Of a stretch of 34,648 nucleotides of DNA, positions 1-8,094 are shown one piece after another. The translations under genes and the position numbers were made by a program. Position 1 is the first letter of the stretch. Each line of letters starts with the position of its first letter. The notes beneath the pieces are model-generated. The model saw only the letters and a program-made list of their open reading frames with translations, was not told where the DNA came from and searched no databases. Source of the stretch: Amaricoccus sp. (GTDB lineage Bacteria; Pseudomonadota; Alphaproteobacteria; Rhodobacterales; Rhodobacteraceae); the NCBI RefSeq assembly GCF_017993425.1, contig NZ_JAGOMQ010000038.1, positions 1 through 34,648 on the forward strand. Reading direction: 5' to 3'.

Positions 1-85
1 GCAGAGGGCTCTCGATCGCGGGCCGGAGCGTGGCGGCGGGGTCGTAGGCGGGAATGACGACGGTGAGGGCGGGGGAGGGGGTCAC
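1..85 (-). CDS. Family 2 glycosyltransferase, N-terminal fragment
   Basis: The minus strand reads from a GTG at 85-83 into MTPSPALTVVIPAYDPAATL and runs off the left edge. The TVVIPAYD segment is the first beta-strand of the GT-A fold, where family 2 glycosyltransferases bind the nucleotide sugar; AATL with the following helix also fits the family. Only 28 residues are present, so the catalytic DXD and the acceptor specificity cannot be seen. The GTG was chosen because it lies a few residues before the conserved strand and no ATG occurs in frame just upstream. A weak purine stretch (gagcagg) precedes a run of nine C. It is divergent from the Wzy-like gene at 357 and probably belongs to the same polysaccharide locus. 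Confidence 0.6.
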   Translation of the reverse strand, partial: MTPSPALTVVIPAYDPAATLRPAIESPL

Positions 86-356
86 GGGGGGGGGCCTGCT
101 CGACGTGCTCGGAACGCGTGCGCCTGCGGGGCGCGCGCGCGCCCCGGGACAGGCGCGCTTATGCCCCGCGGCGCGGCGGCGGCGCAACCCCGGGGCGTCG
201 AGGCTGGCGCCCGGCGTTCGTGTCAGGATCGGGTAAGGCTGGCCGGTCCCGCCTCTTGACGGGAGGGGGCGGCTCGGTCAGGGCTTGGCCCCGCCATGGC
301 CGGGGCCCCCGCGCGGCCTGGCCCAAGGCTCCCACGGCGACCCAGGTGGCCCTCGC
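86..356. other. Divergent intergenic region
   Basis: This stretch separates the leftward glycosyltransferase start from the rightward Wzy-like gene, so it should hold promoters for both. A TTGACG hexamer at 256-261 resembles a -35 box, but no good -10 hexamer follows at the right distance. No convincing operator, RNA or small gene was seen. Confidence 0.35.
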
Positions 357-1760
357 ATGGCGATCACTCTGAACCAGTCCAGTCTTCACCAGCCCGGTCT
401 TCCGGCCGCCGCGGACGAGGTCGACCCGGTCAAGAAGTGGGTGATCGCGCTCTTCTTCGCGGCGCTGTTCATCCCCGGCTCGATCAATGTCGGCATCCGG
501 CTCGACGTCTATCGCATCTACCTGCTGGCGATGGCGGCGCCGGCGCTGCTGCAGATCCGCAACGACCCGACGCTGCGGATCAACGCGGTCGACGTGCTGG
601 TCTTTCTCGCGGTGTTCTGGCGGGGGGCCGCGCTCGTCGCCAACCACGGCACGTCCGAGCTGATCAACGCCGGCTCGTTCTTCCTCGAGCTCTTCATCGG
701 CTACGTGGTCGGCCGGGCCTATATCCGCAGCGCCGCCGACTACCGCTGGTTCTTCACCTGCTTCCTCGTCACCCTCGTCGCCTTCCTGCCCTTCGCGCTG
801 GTCGAGTCCGTCCTGCGGATCCGGCTCTTGAGCCGGATCGCCGGGCTGGTCCTGACCCAGCCGCCCGAGGAGTTCGGCGACCAGATCCGCTTCGGGCTGA
901 TGCGGGTGGAGGTCGCCTTCGAGCATGCGCTGCTCTTCGGCACCTTCTGCGCCATCGGCTTCGCCAACGCCTTCTACATCTGGGGCTACCGCTATCCGCG
1001 CAACCTGATCTACAGCGGCTTCGCCGGCTTCATGACCGTGCTGGCGCTGTCGTCGTCGTCGATGCTGAACGTGGCGCTGCAGGGTTGCCTGATCGCCTAC
1101 GAGAAGGTGCTGCGGCCGGTCCGGCCGAAATGGGTCATCCTCCTCGTCTCGCTGCCGCTGCTGTGGTTCCTGTTCCAGATGATCGTGGGCAAGAACTTCG
1201 TCGACTTCGTCGCCGACGAGCTGGTCATCAACCCCTATGTCGGCGAGGGGCGGAAGGAGATCTTCTACTGGGGCATGCGCGAGGCGATCGCCAACCCGGT
1301 CTTCGGCATCGGCAAGGCCGACTGGACCCGGCCGTTCTGGCGCGTGCACCCGACGGCGGACAATTTCTGGGTGGCGAGCGCCTTCCGCTACGGCCTCCCG
1401 CACGTGGCCTTCCTGATGCTCGCCTTCGTGGTGCAGATCGCGCGGGTCTCGCTCCGGGGCGGGCTCGACGCCTTCGAGGGGGCCTGCCGGCGCGGCTTCT
1501 GCATCGCGCTCCTCTCGCTCGGGGTCGGACTGTTCAACCACGGGCTCTGGGGCGTCGCCAACGTCTTCGTGATGCTCTACCTTGCCTCCGGCTCCTGGGT
1601 CTACGACCGGTCCGCGCCGCGGTCGCAACGGCGGATCCCGTCCCCGCGGCCGGCCCCGCGGCCGGCCCCGGAGTCCGCGCCGGTCGCGCCGCCGCCCGGC
1701 CCGCCCGTCCGGACCGCGGGACCCTCGACCGGCCCGATCCGCCCCCGTCCGCGGCAATAG
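357..1760 (+). CDS. Wzy-like O-antigen/EPS polymerase or ligase
   Basis: This is a 467-residue polytopic inner-membrane protein with about ten hydrophobic segments, beginning near residue 26 (VIALFFAALFIPG). The last ones flank a periplasmic loop with the Wzy/WaaL-type pattern: GEGRKEIFYWG, then NPVFGIG, then an HPTADNFW motif followed by an aromatic-rich helix. Family members polymerise undecaprenyl-linked repeat units or ligate glycans at the outer face of the inner membrane. The start at 357 was chosen because the polar N-terminus MAITLNQSS directly precedes the first hydrophobic stretch; in-frame starts further upstream add only a Pro/Gly-rich extension. A cytoplasmic tail from about residue 419 is almost all Pro, Arg, Ala and Ser and is not family-conserved. 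Polymerase versus ligase cannot be decided from sequence; the flippase at 10827 makes a polymerase role reasonable. Confidence 0.82.
   Translation: MAITLNQSSLHQPGLPAAADEVDPVKKWVIALFFAALFIPGSINVGIRLDVYRIYLLAMAAPALLQIRNDPTLRINAVDVLVFLAVFWRGAALVANHGTSELINAGSFFLELFIGYVVGRAYIRSAADYRWFFTCFLVTLVAFLPFALVESVLRIRLLSRIAGLVLTQPPEEFGDQIRFGLMRVEVAFEHALLFGTFCAIGFANAFYIWGYRYPRNLIYSGFAGFMTVLALSSSSMLNVALQGCLIAYEKVLRPVRPKWVILLVSLPLLWFLFQMIVGKNFVDFVADELVINPYVGEGRKEIFYWGMREAIANPVFGIGKADWTRPFWRVHPTADNFWVASAFRYGLPHVAFLMLAFVVQIARVSLRGGLDAFEGACRRGFCIALLSLGVGLFNHGLWGVANVFVMLYLASGSWVYDRSAPRSQRRIPSPRPAPRPAPESAPVAPPPGPPVRTAGPSTGPIRPRPRQ
1642..1665 (+). repeat. 12-bp tandem repeat in the Wzy tail
   Basis: Two exact copies of ccccgcggccgg encode PRPA-PRPA within the proline-rich C-terminal tail of the Wzy-like protein. 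This is probably a replication-slippage product in low-complexity coding DNA. Confidence 0.8.
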
Positions 1761-1914
1761 CGGCGCGGGCGGGGCCTCATACTGGCGGGCTCATGAAACG
1801 ACTCGCGGGCCTTTTTTGACCTCCAACACTTTTATCGTGTGTATTCAGATAGATACCCTGCTATCACGCGTGTTAGCCCGTGTTGCGACGGGTGGCTTGG
1901 CAGACTCGCCGGTA
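1761..1914. other. Convergent intergenic region with low-GC segment
   Basis: The 154 bases lie between the stop of the Wzy-like gene and the stop of the leftward sulfotransferase. Positions about 1811-1875 are much richer in A and T than their surroundings. A T6 run at 1812-1817 could end rightward transcription, but no convincing stem precedes it. The 22-nt motif at 1862-1883 lies here. No coding potential was seen. Confidence 0.5.
1862..1883 (-). promoter_or_regulatory. 22-nt motif, copy 1 (partial palindrome)
   Basis: Read on the minus strand, the last 14 bases are TAACACGCGTGATA with the perfect palindrome CACGCGTG at the centre. They are preceded by an ACACGGG-type half-site. The same 22 bases, with two differences, recur at 15152-15173. 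Here the motif starts 32 bases beyond the stop of the leftward sulfotransferase and has the same orientation relative to that gene as copy 2 has to rfbD. The function is unknown. A protein-binding site or a 3' processing or termination element are both possible. Confidence 0.45.
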
Positions 1915-3024
1915 TCAGCTCCCTCCGATCCGGCGCAGCAGGCGGCGCAGGCCGCCGCCCGGCGGCGCGGCGGCGGGCGTGGCCTCGACGTCGTCGTAGG
2001 GCTCGATCCCCGCCGCCTCGCGCCGGCGCAGGCGCGTCTCGTTCGCCGGCAGCCAGGCGGCGTAGGCGGCGTTCGCCGCGGCGTGGAGCCCGTCGTCCCA
2101 GGTGGTCCGCGGGCCTTCGCGGTCGGCGGCGGGCGCGGCGAAGGCGATGCCCGCGACCGGCGCGCCGTAGCGGTCGAAGAAGGCCTGCCGGGCTTCGGCG
2201 CTTTCCCAGAAGGTCGAGCGCGCCGCCTCGGCGAAGAGCGGCTGCGCCTCCTCGCGGAGCGCGAAGTGCCAGCGCCGCCGCAGCTCCTTTCGGTCGGCGA
2301 GCCTCCCCTCCGCCTTGAGCCGCTGGATCCAGAGCACCGCCCGGTTCGGCAGCGCCACGCGCAGGCGGCGGTCCCCGGCCGGCGGCGGCTCGGGCAGGCC
2401 GTGATCGGCGAAGAAGTTGCGGATCAGGCTCGGGCGGCTGCTCTTCTCGTAGGAATGGGCGAGGACCCGGGGGAAGCGGGCCCCGAGCGTGGCGAGGTGG
2501 CGGCCGTAGTCGTAGGACCAGGCCGTGCGCCGGCGGAAGCCCGGGAAGTCGTCCCGGAGCGCCGTGGCCACGGTTCTGTTGGCGTATTTCGATTCCGCCA
2601 GCGCGACCGGGTTGCGGAAATAGATCGAGATCGTCGGGTCGAGCGGCGCGAAATAGGCGGCCATGCGGTCGAGATAGGCCTCCCGGAGCGACCAGAGCGC
2701 GGCCTCGTCCTCCGGCTCGTCGCCCTCGGGCAGGATGTGGCGATAGAAGGCCTCCGAGCTCAGGACCACCGCCGCGCCGCCGGCGAGCCGCTCGCGCAGG
2801 TGGTCGCGGAAGCGCAGGAGCGGCCCGGGGAAGGGGCCCTCGCCGCGGGCGAGCGCCGCGGCGACCCCGTGATGGATCTCGCCGAGCTTGCCGAGGCCGA
2901 AGCGGGTGGCGTCGGGGTAGTGGACGCCCATGGCGTCCAGCGGCGCGCGGTTCGCGCTCAGGAAGGCCTGGAGCGCGGTCGTCCCGGTCTTGTGGGTGCC
3001 GACATGGATGATCAGGCGGGACAT
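1915..3024 (-). CDS. Sulfotransferase-like protein (PAPS P-loop)
   Basis: A 369-residue soluble protein. Residues 4-17 (LIIHVGTHKTGTTA) form the 5'-phosphosulfate-binding loop of PAPS-dependent sulfotransferases. Near residues 131-150, SIYFRNPVALAESKYANR has the Arg and Ser/Tyr pattern of the 3'-phosphate site. By family it would transfer sulfate from PAPS to a hydroxyl of a glycan in the cytoplasm. The ATG at 3024 has a good Shine-Dalgarno (aaggaga) just upstream. It is 41 bases downstream of the exported protein at 3066-5126 and probably cotranscribed with it. The acceptor is unknown. It is one of three intact sulfotransferase-type genes here and they are divergent from each other, so different acceptor positions are likely. 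The C-terminal 40 residues are low-complexity. Confidence 0.78.
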   Translation of the reverse strand: MSRLIIHVGTHKTGTTALQAFLSANRAPLDAMGVHYPDATRFGLGKLGEIHHGVAAALARGEGPFPGPLLRFRDHLRERLAGGAAVVLSSEAFYRHILPEGDEPEDEAALWSLREAYLDRMAAYFAPLDPTISIYFRNPVALAESKYANRTVATALRDDFPGFRRRTAWSYDYGRHLATLGARFPRVLAHSYEKSSRPSLIRNFFADHGLPEPPPAGDRRLRVALPNRAVLWIQRLKAEGRLADRKELRRRWHFALREEAQPLFAEAARSTFWESAEARQAFFDRYGAPVAGIAFAAPAADREGPRTTWDDGLHAAANAAYAAWLPANETRLRRREAAGIEPYDDVEATPAAAPPGGGLRRLLRRIGGS

Positions 3025-3065
3025 GGGCTCTCCTTGTCCGGGGGCGGTCGGGGTCAGGGCCGGGG

Positions 3066-5126
3066 TCAGGGATGGACGAGTTCGGCGGACAGTTCCTCGA
3101 CGGCGAAGCCGCCGCCGCGGACCGGGGCGAGGCGGTAGGCGACCGGGGCGGCCTCGCCGTCCGCGAGGCGGCGGGTTCCGTCGGGGGCGAAGGTCTCGGG
3201 CTCGGCCTCGGCGCGGATGCGGGTCCAGCCGAGGGGCGCGCCGTCGGGGCCGTAGGCGTAGTCGTCGCGCCAGGCGGCGCGGGGCCAGAGCAGGGGGTCG
3301 GCGTAGGTCCGCGCCTTCGCCGGGTCGGCGTAGTCGATGGAGACGGGACGCGGGGCGCCGTCGGGGCCGGGGGCGTAGGTGCGGGTCTCGTGGGCGGGGA
3401 AGCTCCAGGACAGGATGGCGGGGGCGCTGTCATGGGCGCCGTTATGGGCGAAGACGCCGATGTCGACGCGGGCGGTGGTCTGCGGGTTCTCCTCGGAGAT
3501 CGGGAAGGGGTCGTGCCAGTCGATGGTGACGCGGGCGCGGCGGCCGTCGTCGAGGGGCTCGATCGCGACCTTGGCGGGGTCGCCCTGGAGGAGCGCCCAG
3601 GTGAAGGCGAGCGGGCGGCCGTTCGCGTCGCGGCTGTCCTCGGCCGAGAGGACCATCGTGCGCCGCCCGGCGGCGGAACGCCAGACGCGGGCGACGGCCT
3701 GGGGCGTGTCGAAGAGCCGCTCGGAGAGGCCGGCGCCGAAGAAGTCGACTCCCTCGGTCCCGGGCTCCTCCAGGGCGACGCGGATGCGGGCCTCGGCGGG
3801 CAGCGCGTCGGCCTCGATGGAGTTGGCGAGGCTGACCATGCGGGCGAGGTTGATGGCGTAGCCGGCGAAGGCGGCCGGGTGGGCGTCGCCGGAATGGTAG
3901 ATCGCGTTCGAGGTGACGTGCTGCTGCGAGCGGCGGAAGACCATCTGCACGGTCGAGTTGATCATGCCGGCCTCCGTCGCCCGGGCCTTCGTGTCGGGCC
4001 GGAGCGCGGCGAGGATCATGGCGACCGCCTCGAGGAAGGGCCGGTCGGAGCCGGAGGAGCCTTCGGAGACGAGAAGGTAGGGGGTGTTGGCCGGGAAGAG
4101 GTCGCCGCGGTCGGTCCCGTAGTCCTTGTGGGCGGGGTGGACGTAGGCGGCGTTGGCGCTGGCGGTCTGCCAGAGCCGCATGGGCCCGGCGCCGTCGGCG
4201 CGGGTCATGGCGTGGCGGGGCAGGCTGCGCCAGAGCGGCCCGGCGGTGATCGCGGTCGAGGAGTTGCCGACGGTCGGCGCGCCGAACAGGAGCCTGTCGT
4301 TCAGGCCGTAGTCGAGGTCGGCGGCGCGGGCGGCGTCGGAATAGACGATGCGGGCGAGCTGGGGGAAGTCGTCCGGCCGGAGCCGGGAATGCGCCCTGTC
4401 GCGGTTGTCGTAGAGGTCGCCGCGGTTGCCGGCGGCGCGGCCGCGGCGGACATGCTCGCGCAGGAGGTCGCGGGCGGCGTCCTTGGGGCCGGGTTGCAGG
4501 ACCGGGCCTTCGGCCTTCTCCGGGAAGGCGAAGGCGGCGACGAGGCGCTCGGCGCCCGGATCCCAGGCGAGGTTGCCGGCGCCGAGGGGGGCGATCCCGC
4601 CCGCGACCGGGGCGGGGATCGGGGCCGGGGGCGCCGGCGGGGCCGGCAGCGCGGCGAGGGCGACGAAGCCGGGGTCGCCGGCGAGGGGCGCGAAGAGCGG
4701 GTCGGCGAGCGCCTCGGGGAGCGCGGGGTCGCCGGCGGCGGCCTCAAGCCCGGCGAGCGCCGCGTCGGGGTCGCCGGCCATCATGGCGAGGGCGGCGCGG
4801 CGGATGCGCGGCAGGCCGAGGCTGGGATGGCGGGCGACGAGATCGTCGAAGATCGCCGCCGCCCCCTCCGGGTCGCCCGCCTCTACGAGGCCGAGGGCGC
4901 GGCGGGTCTCGTCGGCGATCTCGGGCATGGCGAAGAGCTCGGCCGCGGCGCGGGGATCGGCCGGCGCGGGCTCGGGGCGGGGCAGGGGGCCCGCGACCAC
5001 GCGCGCGACGCCCCCGGTCAGGTCCTCCGGAGCCCCGGGGATCGCCGCGGCGGCGGTTTCCGCCGCCCGGGGGGCGGCGGGGAGGAGGGCGAGCAGGGTG
5101 GCGAGGAGGAGGCCGGCGCGGGTCAT
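3066..5126 (-). CDS. Exported protein of unknown function with TPR-like region
   Basis: The protein has 686 residues. The first 22 (MTRAGLLLATLLALLPAAPR) form a clear signal peptide ending in an Ala-rich cleavage region, which fixes the start at 5126, so it acts in the periplasm or outside. Residues about 50-135 are helical and TPR-like (VEAGDPEGAAAIFDDLVARHP, then MMAGDPDAALAGLEAA). A Pro/Ala linker follows near 140-155. The large remainder contains GNSSTAITAGPLWRSLPRHA, SEGSSGSDRPFLEAVAMIL and NSTVQMVFRRSQQHVTSNA, none of which I can assign to a known enzyme. Around residues 490-545, LSAEDSRDANGRPLAFTW followed by an ARVTIDWHDPF strand resembles a PKD-type beta-sandwich. It precedes the sulfotransferase in an apparent two-gene operon. 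A polysaccharide-related role is suggested only by location. Confidence 0.7.
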   Translation of the reverse strand: MTRAGLLLATLLALLPAAPRAAETAAAAIPGAPEDLTGGVARVVAGPLPRPEPAPADPRAAAELFAMPEIADETRRALGLVEAGDPEGAAAIFDDLVARHPSLGLPRIRRAALAMMAGDPDAALAGLEAAAGDPALPEALADPLFAPLAGDPGFVALAALPAPPAPPAPIPAPVAGGIAPLGAGNLAWDPGAERLVAAFAFPEKAEGPVLQPGPKDAARDLLREHVRRGRAAGNRGDLYDNRDRAHSRLRPDDFPQLARIVYSDAARAADLDYGLNDRLLFGAPTVGNSSTAITAGPLWRSLPRHAMTRADGAGPMRLWQTASANAAYVHPAHKDYGTDRGDLFPANTPYLLVSEGSSGSDRPFLEAVAMILAALRPDTKARATEAGMINSTVQMVFRRSQQHVTSNAIYHSGDAHPAAFAGYAINLARMVSLANSIEADALPAEARIRVALEEPGTEGVDFFGAGLSERLFDTPQAVARVWRSAAGRRTMVLSAEDSRDANGRPLAFTWALLQGDPAKVAIEPLDDGRRARVTIDWHDPFPISEENPQTTARVDIGVFAHNGAHDSAPAILSWSFPAHETRTYAPGPDGAPRPVSIDYADPAKARTYADPLLWPRAAWRDDYAYGPDGAPLGWTRIRAEAEPETFAPDGTRRLADGEAAPVAYRLAPVRGGGFAVEELSAELVHP

Positions 5127-5525
5127 GGCGGCGGGTATAGCGGCTTTCCCGGGCGGGTGCAGCCCGGGGTCCGCCCTTGCGGTAAATCGGGCGCGCGCGG
5201 GAGGGGCGCCCCCGACGAGGCCGTGACGGCGGCGATCTGCGCCGCGGTAGATCGGGCGCGCGCGGGAGCGGCACCGGCGTCGGCGTTGCGTGGCGGGGGG
5301 GCGGCGCGCGCGGCGGGGTAGGGGGATGGCAAGACCTCGCGCCCTAGAACCCCCGAGTGCGGCCATGAGGCCGACAAGTCATCTCTGGACGATGCAGCCG
5401 CATCCCAGGGCGCGCGAGCGGGCCGCGGCGGCGGCGTCGAGCGGGCGGCCCGGGAGGGTCGGCGCGGGGCGCGCGCCGCCCGGGGCGGGACGCTGGCGGG
5501 CGAGGGACGGCCCATGGGGAGCCGC
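5127..5525. other. Divergent intergenic region, 399 bases, no gene seen
   Basis: It separates the leftward exported-protein gene from the rightward spike module and should hold promoters for both. It contains the 29-nt direct repeat at 5179-5272 and a small hairpin cggccATGAggccg near 5359. The segment about 5340-5395 is less GC-rich than its flanks and could be the promoter of the spike module, but no clear -35/-10 pair is visible. Confidence 0.5.
5179..5272. repeat. 29-nt direct repeat, copies 65 bp apart
   Basis: Copies at 5179-5207 and 5244-5272 match at 27 of 29 positions. Each holds a ggtaaatcggg or ggtagatcggg element followed by alternating gcgcgcgcgg. Both lie within 150 bases upstream of the leftward signal-peptide protein, so a duplicated regulator site or duplicated promoter is possible. 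A slippage or recombination duplication is the simpler alternative. Confidence 0.7.
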
Positions 5526-5789
5526 ATGACCGACACGTTCAAGACCTTTGCCCGCAGCCTGACCTCGCCGCCCGAGAACGCCGCGGCGATCGCGCCCGAC
5601 GACGCCGCCCTGCTGCCCCACGTCACCCGCGCGCTCTATGTCGGCGGCGCCGGCGACGTGGCGCTGAGGATGCTCGGGGGCGACGAGGTGACCTTCCGCG
5701 GGCTCGCCGCCGGCACGCTGATGCCGATCCGCGCCGACATGGTGAAGCGCGACGGGACCACCGCGACCGGCCTCGTCGGGCTCTGGTAG
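5526..5789 (+). CDS. Spike-base-like protein (RCAP_Rcc01079 / GhsA-like)
   Basis: An 87-residue protein beginning MTDTFKTFARSLTSPPENAA, then DDAALLPHVTRALYVGGAGDVALRM, and ending MPIRADMVKRDGTTATGLVGL. Length and pattern (MTDPF-like start, ALYVGGAGD strand, PIRA...TTATGLVAL end) match from memory the head-spike-base family of the R. capsulatus gene transfer agent, whose spikes help bind capsule on recipient cells. The second ATG (5526) was preferred to the one at 5514 because it gives the family-type N-terminus and follows ggggag. It sits 7 bases before a fibre-like gene, as base precedes fibre in the GTA. No signal peptide is visible, which suits a cytoplasmically assembled virion part. No other phage or GTA gene is in the window. 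Confidence 0.72.
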   Translation: MTDTFKTFARSLTSPPENAAAIAPDDAALLPHVTRALYVGGAGDVALRMLGGDEVTFRGLAAGTLMPIRADMVKRDGTTATGLVGLW

Positions 5790-5796
5790 GCCCCCG

Positions 5797-8094
5797 GTGC
5801 AGCTCTTCCTCGGAACCGGCCTCGCGTCCGCGCGCCACATGCCCGGCGGGCCGCCCGACGGAACGCCGCGGGCGACGCGCCCGCCGGCCCTGGTCGGCGC
5901 GGGGCGCGTCGGCGAGCGGCTCGGCGTCGATCCCGGCGTCTGGTCCGGCGCGCGCGGCCTCGGCTTCGCCTGGCTGCGCAACGGCGTCCCCGTCGCCGGC
6001 GCGGTCAGGCCGGCCTACGAACCGGCGGCCGCCGACGACCGCGCCGCGATCGCCTGCCGGGTGACCGCGGCGGGGCCGGGCGGCGTCACGGCCCTCGTAA
6101 CGCCGCCGATCACGATCGCATTTCCCGCGCCGACAGTCGTTGGTCCGGTTCCTGACCTCATCTATACGCAACTTCCAGGATCGAACGTCGTGGACATATC
6201 TCCCTTCTTTACAGGCAGCTCGCTGCAATTCAGCGTCACCGGCGCCGGCGTGGTCATCGACCCCGCCACCGGCGTCGTCACCCTCGACGTGGCTGCGCTC
6301 GCGGCCGGCGGCGTGGTCACCGTGGCGGCGGCGAATTCCGGCGGGCGGGTCGAGTTCGACCTCGCGCTGCGGCTCGCCGCCGCTCCGGCCGTCGTCGCCT
6401 CGCCGACGCTTTCCGGCTCCGGCGCGGTCGGCGCGACGCTCGGGGTCGATCCCGGCGTCTGGTCCGGCCAGCCGGCCCCGGCCTTCGCCTTCGAATGGCT
6501 CGCCGACGGCGTCGTGCTGCCCGGCGAGACGGGCCCGGGCTTCGTCCCCGGTCCGGCCGAGGACGGCAAGTCGATCGCCTGCCGGGTGACGGCGACCAAC
6601 GTCGCCGGCGCCGCCGCGGCCGAGACCGCGGCGATCCCGGTGCGCCGGGACGCGCCGGCGGCCGTCGGCGCGCTCGCCGATCTCGCGCTGGCGCGCGGCG
6701 CGGGCGTCCATGTCCTCGACGCCGCGGCGGCCTTCTCCGGCGGCGGGCTCGTCTTTGCCGTCGAGGGCGCGGGCGCGGGCATCGACGCCGCGACGGGGCG
6801 CCTGTCGATCCCGACCGATGCGGCGCTCGCCGCCGCGCCGGTCGTGGTGACGGCGACGAACTCGGGCGGCGCGGCGCAGGCGAGCTTCGCGGTCACCGTG
6901 CTGGCCGCGCCTTCAGCGCTGGCGGCGCCGGCGCCGGTCGCCCTCGCCGTCGCGGCGGGGACGGGCGCGGTCGAGGCGGCGGCCTTCTTCGCCGGCGACG
7001 CGCTCGTCTATGCGCTCGACGCGGCGCCGGCGGGCGTGACGATCGACGCGGCGACCGGCCGGATCGCGGTTCCGACGGCGGCGGCGCTCGCGGGAGAGGT
7101 CGTGGTGCGGGCCTCGAACGCCGTCGGCGCGGCGACCCAGCGGGTCTCTGTCGAGGTGCGGGACGCCGCCGGCCGGCCGACCGCGGTCGGCACGCCCGCC
7201 GCGGCGGTCTTCCTGCAGGGGACCGGCGTGCAGACCGTCTCGGCCCAGGCCTATTTCGCGGGCGAGGGGCTCGCCTACGCGCTCGACGCCGCGCCGGCGG
7301 GGGTGACGATCAATCCCGGCTCGGGCCTCGTCTCGGTGCCGACCGAGGCGGCTTTCGCGGCCGCGCCGGTGAAGGTTAGGGCCTCGAACGCCGCCGGCGC
7401 GGCGACCCAGACGGCGACGGTGACGGTGCGGGCGACCCGCACGGTCTTCGACGCCGCCGCCGCGCTCGCCGACGTGAAGTTCCTCTTCCCGACGGCGGCG
7501 CCGGCCTGGAAGTTCAACGCCGGCGGCTTCGCCCGGCTGACCTCGGGCGCGAACGACCGCGCCCATGGCGACTGGGGCCTCGCGCTCGGCGACGGCCGCT
7601 ACCGGGCGCTGGCGCGCTGGAACGCCGGCGTGGCTGCGCCGGCGCAGTCGCGGCCCTTCGGCCTGATCGGACGGATGAGCAAGACCGGGGCGAACTTCCT
7701 CGGCGTGCGCGTCGACGCGGTGCTGCAGACCAACGGCACGCAGGTGCTGCAGATCCGCGACTATATCGGCAAGACGACCAACTCGACCACGGTTCGCCAG
7801 ACGGCGGTGGCCTGGGCCTGGGACGCCTGGTCGTGGTTCGAGGTGGAGTTCGAGGGCGCGACGGTGCGCGCGCGGGTCTACCCGGAGGCAGCCGCGGCGC
7901 CGGCCTGGCAGATCACCGCGACCACCACGACGCTCGCCCCCGGCGCCTTCGGCCCGACGACCCACGTGGCCGTGAACGGCCAGACCCCGGTCGTCGATAT
8001 CCGTCGCCTCGAATTCCTGCCCCTCGCCCCCGCCGCGCCGGTTGCGGCCGCGGAAGGCGATTGGGCGCTCGGTCAGATCACGGTGAAGTCATGA
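5797..8094 (+). CDS. Ig-repeat fibre-like protein with C-terminal beta-rich domain
   Basis: The protein has 765 residues, no signal peptide and a GTG start preceded by ggtagg. Two module types occur. Type A (residues about 23-110 and 200-287) has LGVDPGVWSG, a FAFEWLADG-like strand and IACRVTATN. Type B (about 112-200, 288-372, 373-458 and 459-548) has DAAPAGVTIDAATGRIAVPT followed by VRASNAAGAATQ, like putative-Ig/cadherin-like folds. Residues 549-765 (VFDAAAALADVKFLF onward) look like a jelly-roll or lectin-like sandwich ending in DIRRLEFLPL. Modules of this kind are common in Rhodobacterales phage and GTA fibres. The stop overlaps the next start (ATGA). The likely role is a receptor-binding fibre sitting on the preceding base protein. 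A surface adhesin is the alternative, but no export signal was found. Confidence 0.68.
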   Translation: MQLFLGTGLASARHMPGGPPDGTPRATRPPALVGAGRVGERLGVDPGVWSGARGLGFAWLRNGVPVAGAVRPAYEPAAADDRAAIACRVTAAGPGGVTALVTPPITIAFPAPTVVGPVPDLIYTQLPGSNVVDISPFFTGSSLQFSVTGAGVVIDPATGVVTLDVAALAAGGVVTVAAANSGGRVEFDLALRLAAAPAVVASPTLSGSGAVGATLGVDPGVWSGQPAPAFAFEWLADGVVLPGETGPGFVPGPAEDGKSIACRVTATNVAGAAAAETAAIPVRRDAPAAVGALADLALARGAGVHVLDAAAAFSGGGLVFAVEGAGAGIDAATGRLSIPTDAALAAAPVVVTATNSGGAAQASFAVTVLAAPSALAAPAPVALAVAAGTGAVEAAAFFAGDALVYALDAAPAGVTIDAATGRIAVPTAAALAGEVVVRASNAVGAATQRVSVEVRDAAGRPTAVGTPAAAVFLQGTGVQTVSAQAYFAGEGLAYALDAAPAGVTINPGSGLVSVPTEAAFAAAPVKVRASNAAGAATQTATVTVRATRTVFDAAAALADVKFLFPTAAPAWKFNAGGFARLTSGANDRAHGDWGLALGDGRYRALARWNAGVAAPAQSRPFGLIGRMSKTGANFLGVRVDAVLQTNGTQVLQIRDYIGKTTNSTTVRQTAVAWAWDAWSWFEVEFEGATVRARVYPEAAAAPAWQITATTTTLAPGAFGPTTHVAVNGQTPVVDIRRLEFLPLAPAAPVAAAEGDWALGQITVKS

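Noticed and set aside
159-1757. Long open frame antisense to the Wzy-like gene, and many similar ones opposite other genes
   Set aside because: Very high GC leaves few stop codons in all frames. These frames give Arg/Gly/Asp-rich, low-complexity products without motifs, while the sense frames have clear family motifs.
1761-1861. Bidirectional intrinsic terminator at the T6 run
   Set aside because: No complementary stem could be found next to the T-run on either side.
5514-5525. Upstream ATG (MGSR) as the start of the spike-base gene
   Set aside because: The ATG at 5526 gives the family-type MTDTF start and has ggggag directly before it; the upstream one has no such site.
6121-7430. Ig modules considered as DNA-level tandem repeats or a CRISPR-like array
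   Set aside because: The similarity is at protein level, with units of about 85-90 residues and diverged nucleotides. There are no short repeats with unique spacers anywhere in the window.
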